This document shows positions 1-7,147 of a DNA stretch of 64,000 bases, piece by piece. Each line of letters starts with the position of its first letter. Within the stretch, counting starts at the first letter, position 1. Source of the DNA: Chloroflexota bacterium (GTDB lineage: Bacteria > Chloroflexota > Dehalococcoidia > Lucifugimonadales > UBA3495); assembly GCA_009837355.1 (NCBI GenBank), contig VXTR01000089.1:1-64000 (forward strand), read 5' to 3'. The notes beneath the pieces were generated by a model. That model made no database searches. It worked only from the letters and a program-made list of their open reading frames with translations, and had not been told where the DNA came from. The position numbers and the translations under genes are program-made.

Positions 1-179
1 GTTGGTGGCCGTTGACGACCGTTGTGATATTGACCTCGTTGGCAGGCTGGGATGGTTGATTGCTTACACGTGCAGGGCTATTATGAACGCCTGTTCTATG
101 ATTTGTCAATAGGCCGGCGTCGGTGATTATCGGAATCGGGATTTGAGGATTGGCGGCAACCTGCTATGCTGGGGAGACC
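1..179. other. 5' edge, no gene recognised
   Basis: I see no supported coding region in this edge sequence. It probably holds the upstream region of the propeller gene that follows, but no promoter match is good enough to report. Confidence 0.4.
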
Positions 180-1409
180 ATGCTGCGCCTACTTGGTTTC
201 ACCCTGCTCGCTTTTGTTTTCCTGGCATCCTCGCCCGGTATCGCCTGCTACCAATATGAGGCAGTTCAGCTTAGGGAAACAGCTCTAGCGTATGCCGGCG
301 CCGACCGGACGCCGCGATGGTCTGACGATGGCGCCATCATCGTCGTTAACATCCACAATCGAATTTTTCGGATTGGCGTTGATGGCAATGACCTGCGGTC
401 CATTCCGAAAAATCGACACGACGGACAGTACTCACCTCGCATTATCCCAAACGGGCGGATAGTTTATTTGGACTACAACAAGCGCCACCCACTGCTTATG
501 GACGTGCTGACCAGACACCATTTGGAAACGATGGACTTTGCGGGCGAACGTATCAAACGCCCCGAAGAACTCAAGCGAGCACATATCCCGGCCTGGTCCC
601 ACGATGGCTCTCGACTCGCTTATATCCATATCGAGAGCGATAGCACACCCGCCGTCCGGATAACGGCCTACGATGGCCCTGGGCAAACCGAACTGAGCCC
701 TCCATATCCCTTCCTCGCGTCCTTCATTAGCTACATAACATGGCACAGCGATGGTCGTCGCATCGCCTTCTGGCTTGATCGACACGCCATCACGACAGTC
801 GATTTAGAAACCGAAACCTGGCACGTTGTTGCGGAATCAAGGGGGCTCGGTGCTTATGTTTCGCAACCAGTTTGGTCAAGTTCATATGAACGGTTGTACT
901 ACATAGGCCGCGAACCGGGAATAGCCGATGATCAACAGCCTTCCATGCCGTTCCTGCTTCATTCGGCAAATTACGACGGTTCGGACCACCAACCAATCGC
1001 CGACTTGAGCCAATACATCCAGGGCTGGCCAATCGATTTCAGTTTGTCCCCTAACGCACAGCAGTTCCTATTCGTGGATGCTAGTCGTAGCCAAAACGAC
1101 CAACTGTACGTAATCAACATCGATGGCAGCGACTTGAAGAATGTCATAAGCGATCCATCATATACCGGAGGCTGTTTCAAAGGCCGTGCGGCGGGATACT
1201 GCCCACGCCTCCGCGCTTCCTGGTCACCCGACGGTACCCGGATCGCTGTCCACAACCCCCATCCTGGGGCCCGAAACATTCTGTACACCATGGCGCCCGA
1301 TGGTTCGGACGTTGAGACGCTGATAGCCCGAGGGCCTTCTGTTGACACGCTGACACCTCTGCACGGCGAACCGGTGCGCGTTGATCTACCACCGCCCGAA
1401 GTCCGGTGA
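180..1409 (+). CDS. TolB/PD40-type beta-propeller protein, probably exported
   Basis: This 409-residue protein has a hydrophobic N-terminus ending in a possible lipobox-like Gly-Ile-Ala-Cys, so it is likely secreted or lipid-anchored. The body carries repeated WD40-like (PD40) blades, such as W-S-H-D-G-S-R-L-A near residue 140 and W-S-P-D-G-T-R-I-A near residue 360, the style seen in TolB-like propellers. These act as binding scaffolds; no catalytic residues can be assigned. ATG 180 is preferred over the TTG at 150 because the signal sequence begins there and GGGGAG lies just upstream. Its composition is less GC-rich than its neighbours, which may point to acquisition. No Tol-Pal partner is adjacent, so the role is unknown. 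Confidence 0.7.
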   Translation: MLRLLGFTLLAFVFLASSPGIACYQYEAVQLRETALAYAGADRTPRWSDDGAIIVVNIHNRIFRIGVDGNDLRSIPKNRHDGQYSPRIIPNGRIVYLDYNKRHPLLMDVLTRHHLETMDFAGERIKRPEELKRAHIPAWSHDGSRLAYIHIESDSTPAVRITAYDGPGQTELSPPYPFLASFISYITWHSDGRRIAFWLDRHAITTVDLETETWHVVAESRGLGAYVSQPVWSSSYERLYYIGREPGIADDQQPSMPFLLHSANYDGSDHQPIADLSQYIQGWPIDFSLSPNAQQFLFVDASRSQNDQLYVINIDGSDLKNVISDPSYTGGCFKGRAAGYCPRLRASWSPDGTRIAVHNPHPGARNILYTMAPDGSDVETLIARGPSVDTLTPLHGEPVRVDLPPPEVR

Positions 1410-1498
1410 TGGTCCGTCCATAGTGCCATGACTTGAGTAACCGCAATTTTGAGGCTACAGGCGGGCGCGCGTCGGTGGAAATTTTGGGGTTTGGATTG

Positions 1499-1507
1499 TG
1501 CTAGAAT
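1499..1507 (+). promoter_or_regulatory. extended -10 promoter of the first FmdB gene
   Basis: TGC-TAGAAT is an extended -10 element, without a convincing -35. The predicted start of transcription, about 7 bases downstream, falls only a few bases before the ATG at 1518, so the transcript would be almost leaderless. No Shine-Dalgarno sequence is seen there. Confidence 0.45.
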
Positions 1508-1517
1508 CTGCTGCGTT

Positions 1518-1835
1518 ATGCCGATGTACGAATACCGATGCAACCAGTGCGGTCAGCGGCAGTCGCGGTTGGTGTACAGTTGGACGCCGGCCGACGGCCT
1601 GAGCTGCCGGGGCTGCGCCAGCAATGACCTTTCCCGGCTGGTATCGGGCTTTTCATTCCATCGTTCGTGGGGCGAGAGCCTGAACTGGATGCCGGACAAC
1701 GCCGCCGCCGACCTGGACAACAGCCACGTGGGCAGTATCGACGGCCACATGGGCCGCATGGGCGAGGCTATGGGCGGGCTGGTAACGCCGGACTTCCACG
1801 AGCATCGCCAAGAAATCAATAATCCTGATGGTTAG
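1518..1835 (+). CDS. FmdB-family zinc ribbon protein (first copy)
   Basis: This 105-residue protein begins MPMYEYRC, the hallmark of the FmdB/CxxC_CxxC_SSSS zinc-ribbon family. Two CxxC pairs (C-N-Q-C and C-R-G-C) would bind one zinc ion. The family was named for a putative regulator next to formamidase genes, and its molecular role is still unclear. The C-terminal part is low in recognisable structure. ATG 1518 is chosen because the family motif starts at it, although the frame stays open further upstream. It is followed after 18 bases by a second member of the family, and the two look like a tandem duplication that has diverged. Confidence 0.85.
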   Translation: MPMYEYRCNQCGQRQSRLVYSWTPADGLSCRGCASNDLSRLVSGFSFHRSWGESLNWMPDNAAADLDNSHVGSIDGHMGRMGEAMGGLVTPDFHEHRQEINNPDG

Positions 1836-1853
1836 GGCCGACGGTTAGGCGTT

Positions 1854-2189
1854 ATGCCAATCTACGAATATCGCTGCCAGCAATGCCGGGCCGTCGCCTC
1901 GGTTTTCGTGCGTTCCGTCAGCAACCACGTGCCGCCGGCTTGCAGTCTCTGCGGCAGCGACGCGATGGAACGGCGGATGTCAACCTTCGCCATGGGCAAG
2001 ACCACCGCCGGCGTCCACGAGGCCAGCCCGATGGACAGCCGCAGCCAGGACTATTACAGCGACCCGCGCAACATTGGCCGCCACGTGGAGGAATCATTCA
2101 CCAAGCACGGCGTGGATATGCCCGACTCGGTGCGCCAGTCGATAGACGCCGCCCGCAGCGGCGAGGCTCCCAAAGGACTTGACCTGTGA
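1854..2189 (+). CDS. FmdB-family zinc ribbon protein (second copy)
   Basis: A 111-residue protein starting MPIYEYRC, with CxxC pairs C-Q-Q-C and C-S-L-C, so it is also an FmdB-type zinc ribbon. The tail after residue 50 differs from the first copy and contains an R-N-I-G-R-H-V-E-E stretch and a short acidic helix. Its stop overlaps the GTG start of thiE (GTGA at 2186-2189), so the two are probably translationally coupled. The function is unknown; zinc binding is inferred from the cysteines. Confidence 0.85.
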   Translation: MPIYEYRCQQCRAVASVFVRSVSNHVPPACSLCGSDAMERRMSTFAMGKTTAGVHEASPMDSRSQDYYSDPRNIGRHVEESFTKHGVDMPDSVRQSIDAARSGEAPKGLDL

Positions 2190-3163
2190 CCTCCTCACCA
2201 GCGCCCGCCCATTCGACCCTGATGTCCTCACTGCTGGCCTGCCTGGACGGTTTGCTGGCTTCCGACGCGGTGCCCGAAGGGTTGATGCGGGGCGAAATCG
2301 GATGGCTGGGCGACGGTATAAGTGATCCCCAGCGCCAATCCACCGGCGGCCGGGGAGCGCAGAGCCGGCACGAAGCGCTGGGCCTGGCGAGGGCGGCGGA
2401 CGGCCTCCTCACAGCGCTGGAGGACATCGGGGAGATACCCGCCGATGCCGCGTTGCAGCTGCGCCGCGCCCTGGACGACGCGGTTGACCGCATCGGCGCA
2501 GTGGTGCGCCAGGCCCAGGCATCCCGGATCCGCGGCCTCTACGTCATCATCGACCCGGAGGTTACCGGTGGCCGCGACCCGTTCGACATCGCCCGCGCCG
2601 CCATCAACGGCGGGGCCAGGATGCTGCAACTGCGGGACAAGCTGCGGGACAAGGGCGAACAGCTCCCGCTGGGGACGGCGCTGCGCGACCTGTGCGCTGC
2701 CAACGACGCCCTGCTCATCATCAACGACCATGCCGACCTGGCCGCCGCGCTGGGGCCGGAGCACGTCGGGCTGCACGTGGGCCAGACGGACCTGCCGGTG
2801 GCCGAGGCGCGCAAGGTCCTGGCGCCGGGGCAGGTGCTGGGCCGCTCCAACCGGGAAATCGAGCTGATCGTGGAATCGCAGCAGATGGGCGCCGACCACG
2901 TGGCCTTTGGCGCGATGTACACCACTACCACCAAAGAAGTTACGCGCGCTCCGCAAGGGCCGGAGCGGTTGAAACAAGCCCGCGCCGCCGCCCGGGTGCC
3001 GCTGGTGGCCATCGGGGGCATCACCGCCGAAAACGTCGCCCCGGTGGTGGAGGCCGGCGCCGACGCCATCTGCGTAACCGCCGCGGTGGGCAGCGCTCCG
3101 AATCCGGAAGCCGCCGCCGCCGAGCTGACGGAGGCCATCCGCTCCGCCGGCGGGAGGGTCTGA
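2186..3163 (+). CDS. thiE: thiamine-phosphate synthase with extra N-terminal domain
   Basis: The C-terminal 205 residues (about 118-325) are a TIM-barrel ThiE, which joins HMP diphosphate and thiazole phosphate to make thiamine phosphate. Recognisable motifs are L-Q-L-R-D-K for the diphosphate/magnesium region, L-I-I-N-D-H-A-D-L, H-V-G-L-H-V-G-Q-T-D-L, G-A-M-Y-T-T-T-T-K and A-I-G-G-I. About 110 residues precede the barrel and look helical, with E-A-L-G-L-A-R-A-A-D-G-L-L and R-R-A-L-D-D-A-V-D-R. N-terminal extensions also occur on ThiE of some cyanobacteria and other bacteria, but I cannot place this one. GTG 2186 overlaps the previous stop. thiD lies 17 kb away at 19855. Confidence 0.9.
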   Translation: MTSSPAPAHSTLMSSLLACLDGLLASDAVPEGLMRGEIGWLGDGISDPQRQSTGGRGAQSRHEALGLARAADGLLTALEDIGEIPADAALQLRRALDDAVDRIGAVVRQAQASRIRGLYVIIDPEVTGGRDPFDIARAAINGGARMLQLRDKLRDKGEQLPLGTALRDLCAANDALLIINDHADLAAALGPEHVGLHVGQTDLPVAEARKVLAPGQVLGRSNREIELIVESQQMGADHVAFGAMYTTTTKEVTRAPQGPERLKQARAAARVPLVAIGGITAENVAPVVEAGADAICVTAAVGSAPNPEAAAAELTEAIRSAGGRV

Positions 3164-3164
3164 T

Positions 3165-3800
3165 ATGCCCACGCGATACGGCCCTCACCTGGCGGCGATG
3201 TCCGCCCACGCCATTGGCGAGCTGACGGCCAGGCACCAGGCTCGGGAGCGTGCGCTGGCCATCTCCCGGCAGGTCATCCGCAACTCCGCCAATGCCATCC
3301 GTGCGGTGCATCGCAATGACTTCGAGGAGGCCAGGCGTCTGGTGGGCGAAGCGTCGGCCAGTCTGTCCGAAACCGTCAGCATCCGCACGGACAACCCGGA
3401 AATCTACTATGCCGGCTTTCTGTCCGACGCGCGCAAGGAGTTCACCGAGGCTAACATAACGCTGGCCGTCATCTCCGGGGCTGACATTCCCGACGCCGAA
3501 ACGCTGGGCATTGACCCGCCGGCTTATCTCAACGGGATGGCCGAGGTAATCGGCGAACTGCGTCGCTACATCCTGGACGCCTTGCGCCGGGACGACACCA
3601 CCCGCTGCGAGGAGCTGATGGAGCTGATGGACGAGATTTACGGCATCCTGGTAACCGTCGATTTCCCGGAGGCCGTAACGGGCGGTCTGCGCCACAGCAC
3701 CGACGCCATGCGCGGCGTGTTGGAACGCACCCGCGGCGACCTGACCATCTCATTGCAGCAGCGTCGCCTGGAGCAGCGCCTGGCCGAGTTGGAAGGATAG
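3165..3800 (+). CDS. translin-family protein
   Basis: This all-helical protein of 211 residues matches the translin/TRAX pattern: an early A-I-R-A-V-H-R helix, the central Y-A-G-F-L-S-D-A-R-K-E-F-T-E-A, then Y-L-N-G-M-A-E-V-I-G-E-L-R-R and D-F-P-E-A-V-T-G-G-L-R. Translins are ring-forming RNA/DNA-binding proteins, and TRAX adds RNase activity through acidic residues. Family members in archaea and bacteria are often labelled haloacid dehalogenase, but no HAD motif D-x-D-x-T is present. The ATG follows the thiE stop by one base, so it is likely in one operon with thiE and the FmdB genes. Whether it is catalytic cannot be told from the sequence. Confidence 0.75.
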   Translation: MPTRYGPHLAAMSAHAIGELTARHQARERALAISRQVIRNSANAIRAVHRNDFEEARRLVGEASASLSETVSIRTDNPEIYYAGFLSDARKEFTEANITLAVISGADIPDAETLGIDPPAYLNGMAEVIGELRRYILDALRRDDTTRCEELMELMDEIYGILVTVDFPEAVTGGLRHSTDAMRGVLERTRGDLTISLQQRRLEQRLAELEG

Positions 3801-3833
3801 CCGGTCGCCGCCCGCTTGGGATGGTCGCGGCTC

Positions 3834-4565
3834 ATGCCTGCCGCCTTGACTGCGAACTGGATTAACCCGCTGCTGTTTTCGTGGCCGGTTGACGATGCCG
3901 TGCTGGAACCCCTGCTGCCGCCGGGATTGGCCATCGACCATTGGCAGGGCCGGGCTTACATAAGCCTGGTAGGGCTGCGCTTTGAGGGCCTGCGAGTTCT
4001 TGGCATCCCGGTTGTGCCGTGCCGCTACGATGAGGTGAATTTGCGGTTCTACGTGCGCCGGCCGTCGGATGGCGCTGACGCGCGGCCGGGAGTTGTGTTC
4101 ATCGGGCAGATTGTGCCCCATCGGCTGACGGCGCTGGCGGCGCGCGTGATGTACGGAGAGCCGTTCACCGTTGCCCGGACGGGGCATGAGTTTGAGGGCT
4201 TGGAGGCCGATGAATCGGATTCACGCCGGCGCATTGCTTACCATTGGCACAACGCCGGCCGGCGCCAACGATTCTGGGCCGAATCCGGCCAAACGCCGAC
4301 GTACGCCAATCCCGGCTCGTCGGAAGAGTTTCTCACTGCCCGCTATTGGGGCTACAATAGAAAAACCGGGGCGGGCGTCAGAACGTATCACCTGACGAGA
4401 CCGATCTGGCCGGTTCGACGGGCATCTCAATGGGGAATCGACTGCGATTTCAGCGAGGTTGGCGGCGGTCGCCTTACCGAAGCGATGGGGAAAGCGCCGG
4501 CGTCGGTGTTGCTGGCCACAGGTTCCCGGGCAGCAGTCAGTCTGCCGGTCGCGTTGCCCGGCTGA
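3834..4565 (+). CDS. DUF2071 (YqjF-like) protein
   Basis: About 243 residues. The opening N-W-I-N-P-L-L-F-S-W-P-V, the L-L-P-P-G-L motif, the Y-I-S-L-V-G-L-R-F segment and the later Y-D-E-V-N-L-R-F-Y-V are typical of DUF2071, related in fold to acetoacetate decarboxylase-like proteins. Function is unknown for the family. I prefer ATG 3834 to the upstream TTG at 3816 because the conserved domain starts right after it. The gene starts 33 bases after the translin-family gene. Confidence 0.75.
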   Translation: MPAALTANWINPLLFSWPVDDAVLEPLLPPGLAIDHWQGRAYISLVGLRFEGLRVLGIPVVPCRYDEVNLRFYVRRPSDGADARPGVVFIGQIVPHRLTALAARVMYGEPFTVARTGHEFEGLEADESDSRRRIAYHWHNAGRRQRFWAESGQTPTYANPGSSEEFLTARYWGYNRKTGAGVRTYHLTRPIWPVRRASQWGIDCDFSEVGGGRLTEAMGKAPASVLLATGSRAAVSLPVALPG

Positions 4566-4581
4566 GGTAGAGGTAACAGAC

Positions 4582-5403
4582 ATGAGCGCAATACAAGCCT
4601 GGACCGAAATGGTCCGCGTTGAGCACGAGCAGTCCGACCGGGTTCGCGGCCAGCGACCCGCGGACTCCTGGGCGACGGCGGCCCACAACTTCAAAGAAGA
4701 CCCGTTCCGCACTGACGATGTAGTCGTCGAGGAGCTGCGCTCCCGCCTGGTGGAGGGCGAGACCCTGCTGGACGTGGGCGCCGGTGGGGGCCGGTTGGCC
4801 CTGCCCCTGGCCCTGACCTGCAGCGTGGTTACCGCCGTCGAACAGTCTCCCAGCATGCGTGCCGTTTTTCGCGAGACCGCCGACGAATTCGGCATCCGCA
4901 ACGTGTCGATGATTGAATCGGATTGGCTGAACGCGGCGGTAGAGCCGGCCGACGTGGTGCTGTGCTGCAACGTGCTCCACGTGATCCACGACATCGGAGC
5001 GTTCGTCCGCAAGCTGGACAGCCATGCCAGGCGCCTGGCGCTGGTGATATTGATGCGGACGGCTTCCAGGTCGCAGGTGCATCACATCTGGGAGGCAGTG
5101 CACGGTGAGCCACGGCTCTCGCTGCCCACCGTGTCGCAACTGCTGCCGGTGCTGGACGAGTTGGGCATCCGGCCCGAGATTACCGACCTGCCGGAGCGAC
5201 CTCCACCCCAGTACGCCAGTCGGGAGGCGGCCGTCGCCGGCATCGCCCCGCAGCTGTACGTGGAGCCCGGCACCGGGGAGATGCAACGGCTGGAGCAGGT
5301 CCTGGACGACGTCCTGGAGCAACGGGACGGCGTGTGGCGGCTGCAAGGGGCGGGGCCGGTACTCAGCTGCATCATTTCGTGGCATCCCGTCGGCCTGGGG
5401 TAG
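4582..5403 (+). CDS. class I SAM-dependent methyltransferase
   Basis: A 273-residue Rossmann-fold methyltransferase. Motif I is L-L-D-V-G-A-G-G-G-R-L near residue 55; the acidic motif II follows at the end of the next strand (V-V-T-A-V-E-Q-S), and motif IV is A-D-V-V-L-C-C-N-V-L-H. The substrate is unknown. The ATG at 4582 lies 16 bases after the DUF2071 stop. No substrate-specific domain is attached, so small-molecule methylation is the default inference. Confidence 0.8.
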   Translation: MSAIQAWTEMVRVEHEQSDRVRGQRPADSWATAAHNFKEDPFRTDDVVVEELRSRLVEGETLLDVGAGGGRLALPLALTCSVVTAVEQSPSMRAVFRETADEFGIRNVSMIESDWLNAAVEPADVVLCCNVLHVIHDIGAFVRKLDSHARRLALVILMRTASRSQVHHIWEAVHGEPRLSLPTVSQLLPVLDELGIRPEITDLPERPPPQYASREAAVAGIAPQLYVEPGTGEMQRLEQVLDDVLEQRDGVWRLQGAGPVLSCIISWHPVGLG

Positions 5404-5428
5404 CGAAACACGGTTCTCCGGACGCAAG

Positions 5429-5458
5429 TTGAGATTACTGGCCGTCGGTTGGTAGAAT
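5429..5458 (+). promoter_or_regulatory. promoter of the UGSC selenoprotein operon
   Basis: TTGAGA (5429-5434), an 18-base spacer and TAGAAT (5453-5458), with TG at 5450-5451 giving an extended -10. Transcription would start near 5465, about 26 bases before the GTG at 5491, leaving room for GGAGG at 5481-5485. Confidence 0.55.
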
Positions 5459-5490
5459 ACGCCCGTTGCAAATGTCATCAGGAGGCAATC

Positions 5491-6540
5491 GTGGTTGAGC
5501 AAACTCTGCGCGCTGCCGTGCACCCCTATCCCGATACCCTGGACGCCATCGAAGAATGTTACCGTCGTGGCTGGACTGACGGCTTGCCCGTCATCCCGCC
5601 CACTGCCGACCGGGTGCAGGCGATGCTGGACGCGGTTGGCCTCGAGCCCGACACAGTTCTGGGCGAGGTTCCGGTGCGACGGCGGACGCTGACCGCCGAA
5701 CAGGCCGCCGCCAACGCCGTGATGGCCGGCTGCCTGCCCGCCTACTTCCCCATCGTGCTGGCGACCCTGCGCACTCTCATTGAGCACGACCCCAATTGCA
5801 TTCACGAGGTCTCCGCCGTGACCAACTCCACCGGGCTGCTGACCATCGTCAACGGCCCAATACGGCGGGAGATTGAGCTGAACTGCGCCGACAACCTGTT
5901 CAGCCCCGGCCATCGCGCCAACTCGACCATTGGACGCGCTTTGCGGCTCATCCTCATCAACGTCTTCGAGCAGCGGCCCGGGCTCCTGGACCGGGGCTGC
6001 ATGGGCAGCCTGACTAAGTTCGGCGTCGTCATCGGAGAGGACGAGGAAAACAGCCCCTGGGAACCGTTCCACGTCAGTCTCGGATACGCACCGGAGCAGT
6101 CCGTCGTAACCGTGGCTACCATCCAGGACCCCTCGATGCACGGCAACCGCTACAGCACCACTGCTGAGGGGTTGCTGGATTCCATCGCCGACGGTATGAA
6201 CTCGCATGGCCTGGGCGTTTATTTTGGCCGCGACATCAAGTGGGTGTGGGTCGTGGGGCACTGGCATTCCGAGTTGCTGGGGCGCCATGGCTGGACGCGG
6301 CGGGATATGCAGGAGTATCTATACGAACGGTCCTGGCGTTCCGTGGGCGATCTCAAGCGGCTGGGGATGGTCAACGGCGCTATTGAACCGGGAGACGACG
6401 AGGAACGCCGCATGACCGTTAACGGCCCGGAAGACATCCTGATTATCAAGGCCGGCGGTGACAGCGGCATCTACAGCGAACTGATTATGAATTACTTCGG
6501 CGTTCCCGCCGAAACCTCCGCTATTACGGAGGGCAAGTGA
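5491..6540 (+). CDS. uncharacterised partner protein of UGSC selenoprotein
   Basis: This 349-residue protein has no enzyme motif that I recognise. The N-terminal helix contains E-E-C-Y-R-R-G-W-T-D-G-L-P-V-I-P-P-T, and a conserved-looking block R-R-R-T-L-T-A-E-Q-A-A-A-N-A-V-M-A-G-C follows near residue 70. Its C-terminal I-L-I-I-K-A-G-G-D-S-G-I-Y-S resembles the strand-turn around the selenocysteine of the next gene, but with Ser-Gly in place of Sec/Cys. GTG 5491 is chosen because GGAGG (5481-5485) is well placed; the frame stays open from 5449. It lies 32 bases before the selenoprotein, so the two chains probably act together. Redox or thiol chemistry is inferred from context only. Confidence 0.6.
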   Translation: MVEQTLRAAVHPYPDTLDAIEECYRRGWTDGLPVIPPTADRVQAMLDAVGLEPDTVLGEVPVRRRTLTAEQAAANAVMAGCLPAYFPIVLATLRTLIEHDPNCIHEVSAVTNSTGLLTIVNGPIRREIELNCADNLFSPGHRANSTIGRALRLILINVFEQRPGLLDRGCMGSLTKFGVVIGEDEENSPWEPFHVSLGYAPEQSVVTVATIQDPSMHGNRYSTTAEGLLDSIADGMNSHGLGVYFGRDIKWVWVVGHWHSELLGRHGWTRRDMQEYLYERSWRSVGDLKRLGMVNGAIEPGDDEERRMTVNGPEDILIIKAGGDSGIYSELIMNYFGVPAETSAITEGK

Positions 6541-6572
6541 CCCGTCGCACAGCCGTGCAAAGGAGATCAACC

Positions 6573-7136
6573 ATGACTACCGGCAGCGCAACCACCGTAC
6601 AACTGATTGACCCCACCGGCTTTGACCCCGGCGCAACCCCGCTGATTATGGCTTCCCGGCCCATTGACCTGCGCGGTGGCCGCCTGGGACTGCTGGACAA
6701 TTCCAAGGCCAACTCGGACGTCATCCTTTGGGCAATCGCCCGGGAGTTGGACGCGGAGTTTGAATTTTCCAACATCTTTTACACGCAGAAGCACAGCGCT
6801 TCGCTGCCTCCTTATCCCGAAGTACTGGCCGACCTGCATCGCAACGCCGATTTCGTGATCGCCGGCGTGGGCGATTGAGGGGGCTGCTCGTCGGGCAGTT
6901 TGCACGACGGAATTACTTTGGAGCAGCAGGGCATCCCCGCGGCGACCATCATCACCACGGTGTTCGCCAATACGGCTCGCGCTTATACCAGGCTGATGGG
7001 CGTTCCTGATTTCCCGTACCTGATGTGTCAGCATCCCATCACCAACGCCGGCGCCGATGGCTTGCAGGAACGGGCCCGTGCGCTCACTCCTGGCGTGCGC
7101 AGCCTGCTCATCAACGGCGCGCTCACTAACAACTAG
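6573..7136 (+). CDS. UGSC-family selenoprotein (in-frame TGA read as Sec)
   Basis: The reading frame runs 187 codons from ATG 6573 to the stop at 7136, with one internal TGA at 6876-6878. Read as selenocysteine (residue 102), the motif is G-V-G-D-U-G-G-C-S-S-G-S, the U-G-x-C signature of the UGSC family, with resolving Cys105. Family blocks continue on both sides: L-I-D-P-T-G-F near the start, R-L-G-L-L-D-N-S-K-A-N, then L-H-D-G-I-T-L-E and Q-H-P-I-T-N after the TGA. Conservation on both sides argues against a true stop. AAAGGAG (6559-6565) sits 7 bases before ATG 6573. The U-x-x-C arrangement suggests thiol/selenol redox work; substrate unknown. A SECIS-like hairpin follows at 6888-6910. The Sec synthesis genes are not in this window. 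Confidence 0.85.
6888..6910 (+). promoter_or_regulatory. SECIS-like hairpin just downstream of the Sec TGA
   Basis: TCGTCG (6888-6893) pairs with CGACGG (6905-6910). A G-A mismatch follows, then GC (6895-6896) pairs with GC (6902-6903), closing a five-base apical loop AGTTT (6897-6901). The loop starts 18 bases after the TGA and has G at its second position followed by U, as expected for bacterial SECIS elements bound by SelB. An alternative fold pairs 6881-6889 with 6893-6901 but has a 3-base loop and several G-U pairs. Confidence 0.65.
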
Positions 7137-7147
7137 GCAACCCGCCG

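Noticed and set aside
4537-6288. A 583-codon minus-strand frame across the methyltransferase and partner genes
   Set aside because: It covers two well-supported plus-strand genes and their promoter, and its product is compositionally odd.
6876-6878. Stop codon splitting a gene into two fragments (pseudogene)
   Set aside because: Family conservation continues across the TGA, the motif is U-G-x-C, and a SECIS-like hairpin follows, so selenocysteine insertion is the better reading.
6881-6901. Alternative SECIS fold with a 9-bp stem right after the TGA
   Set aside because: Its apical loop is only three bases and too close to the TGA, and it needs four G-U pairs; the hairpin at 6888-6910 fits bacterial SECIS rules better.
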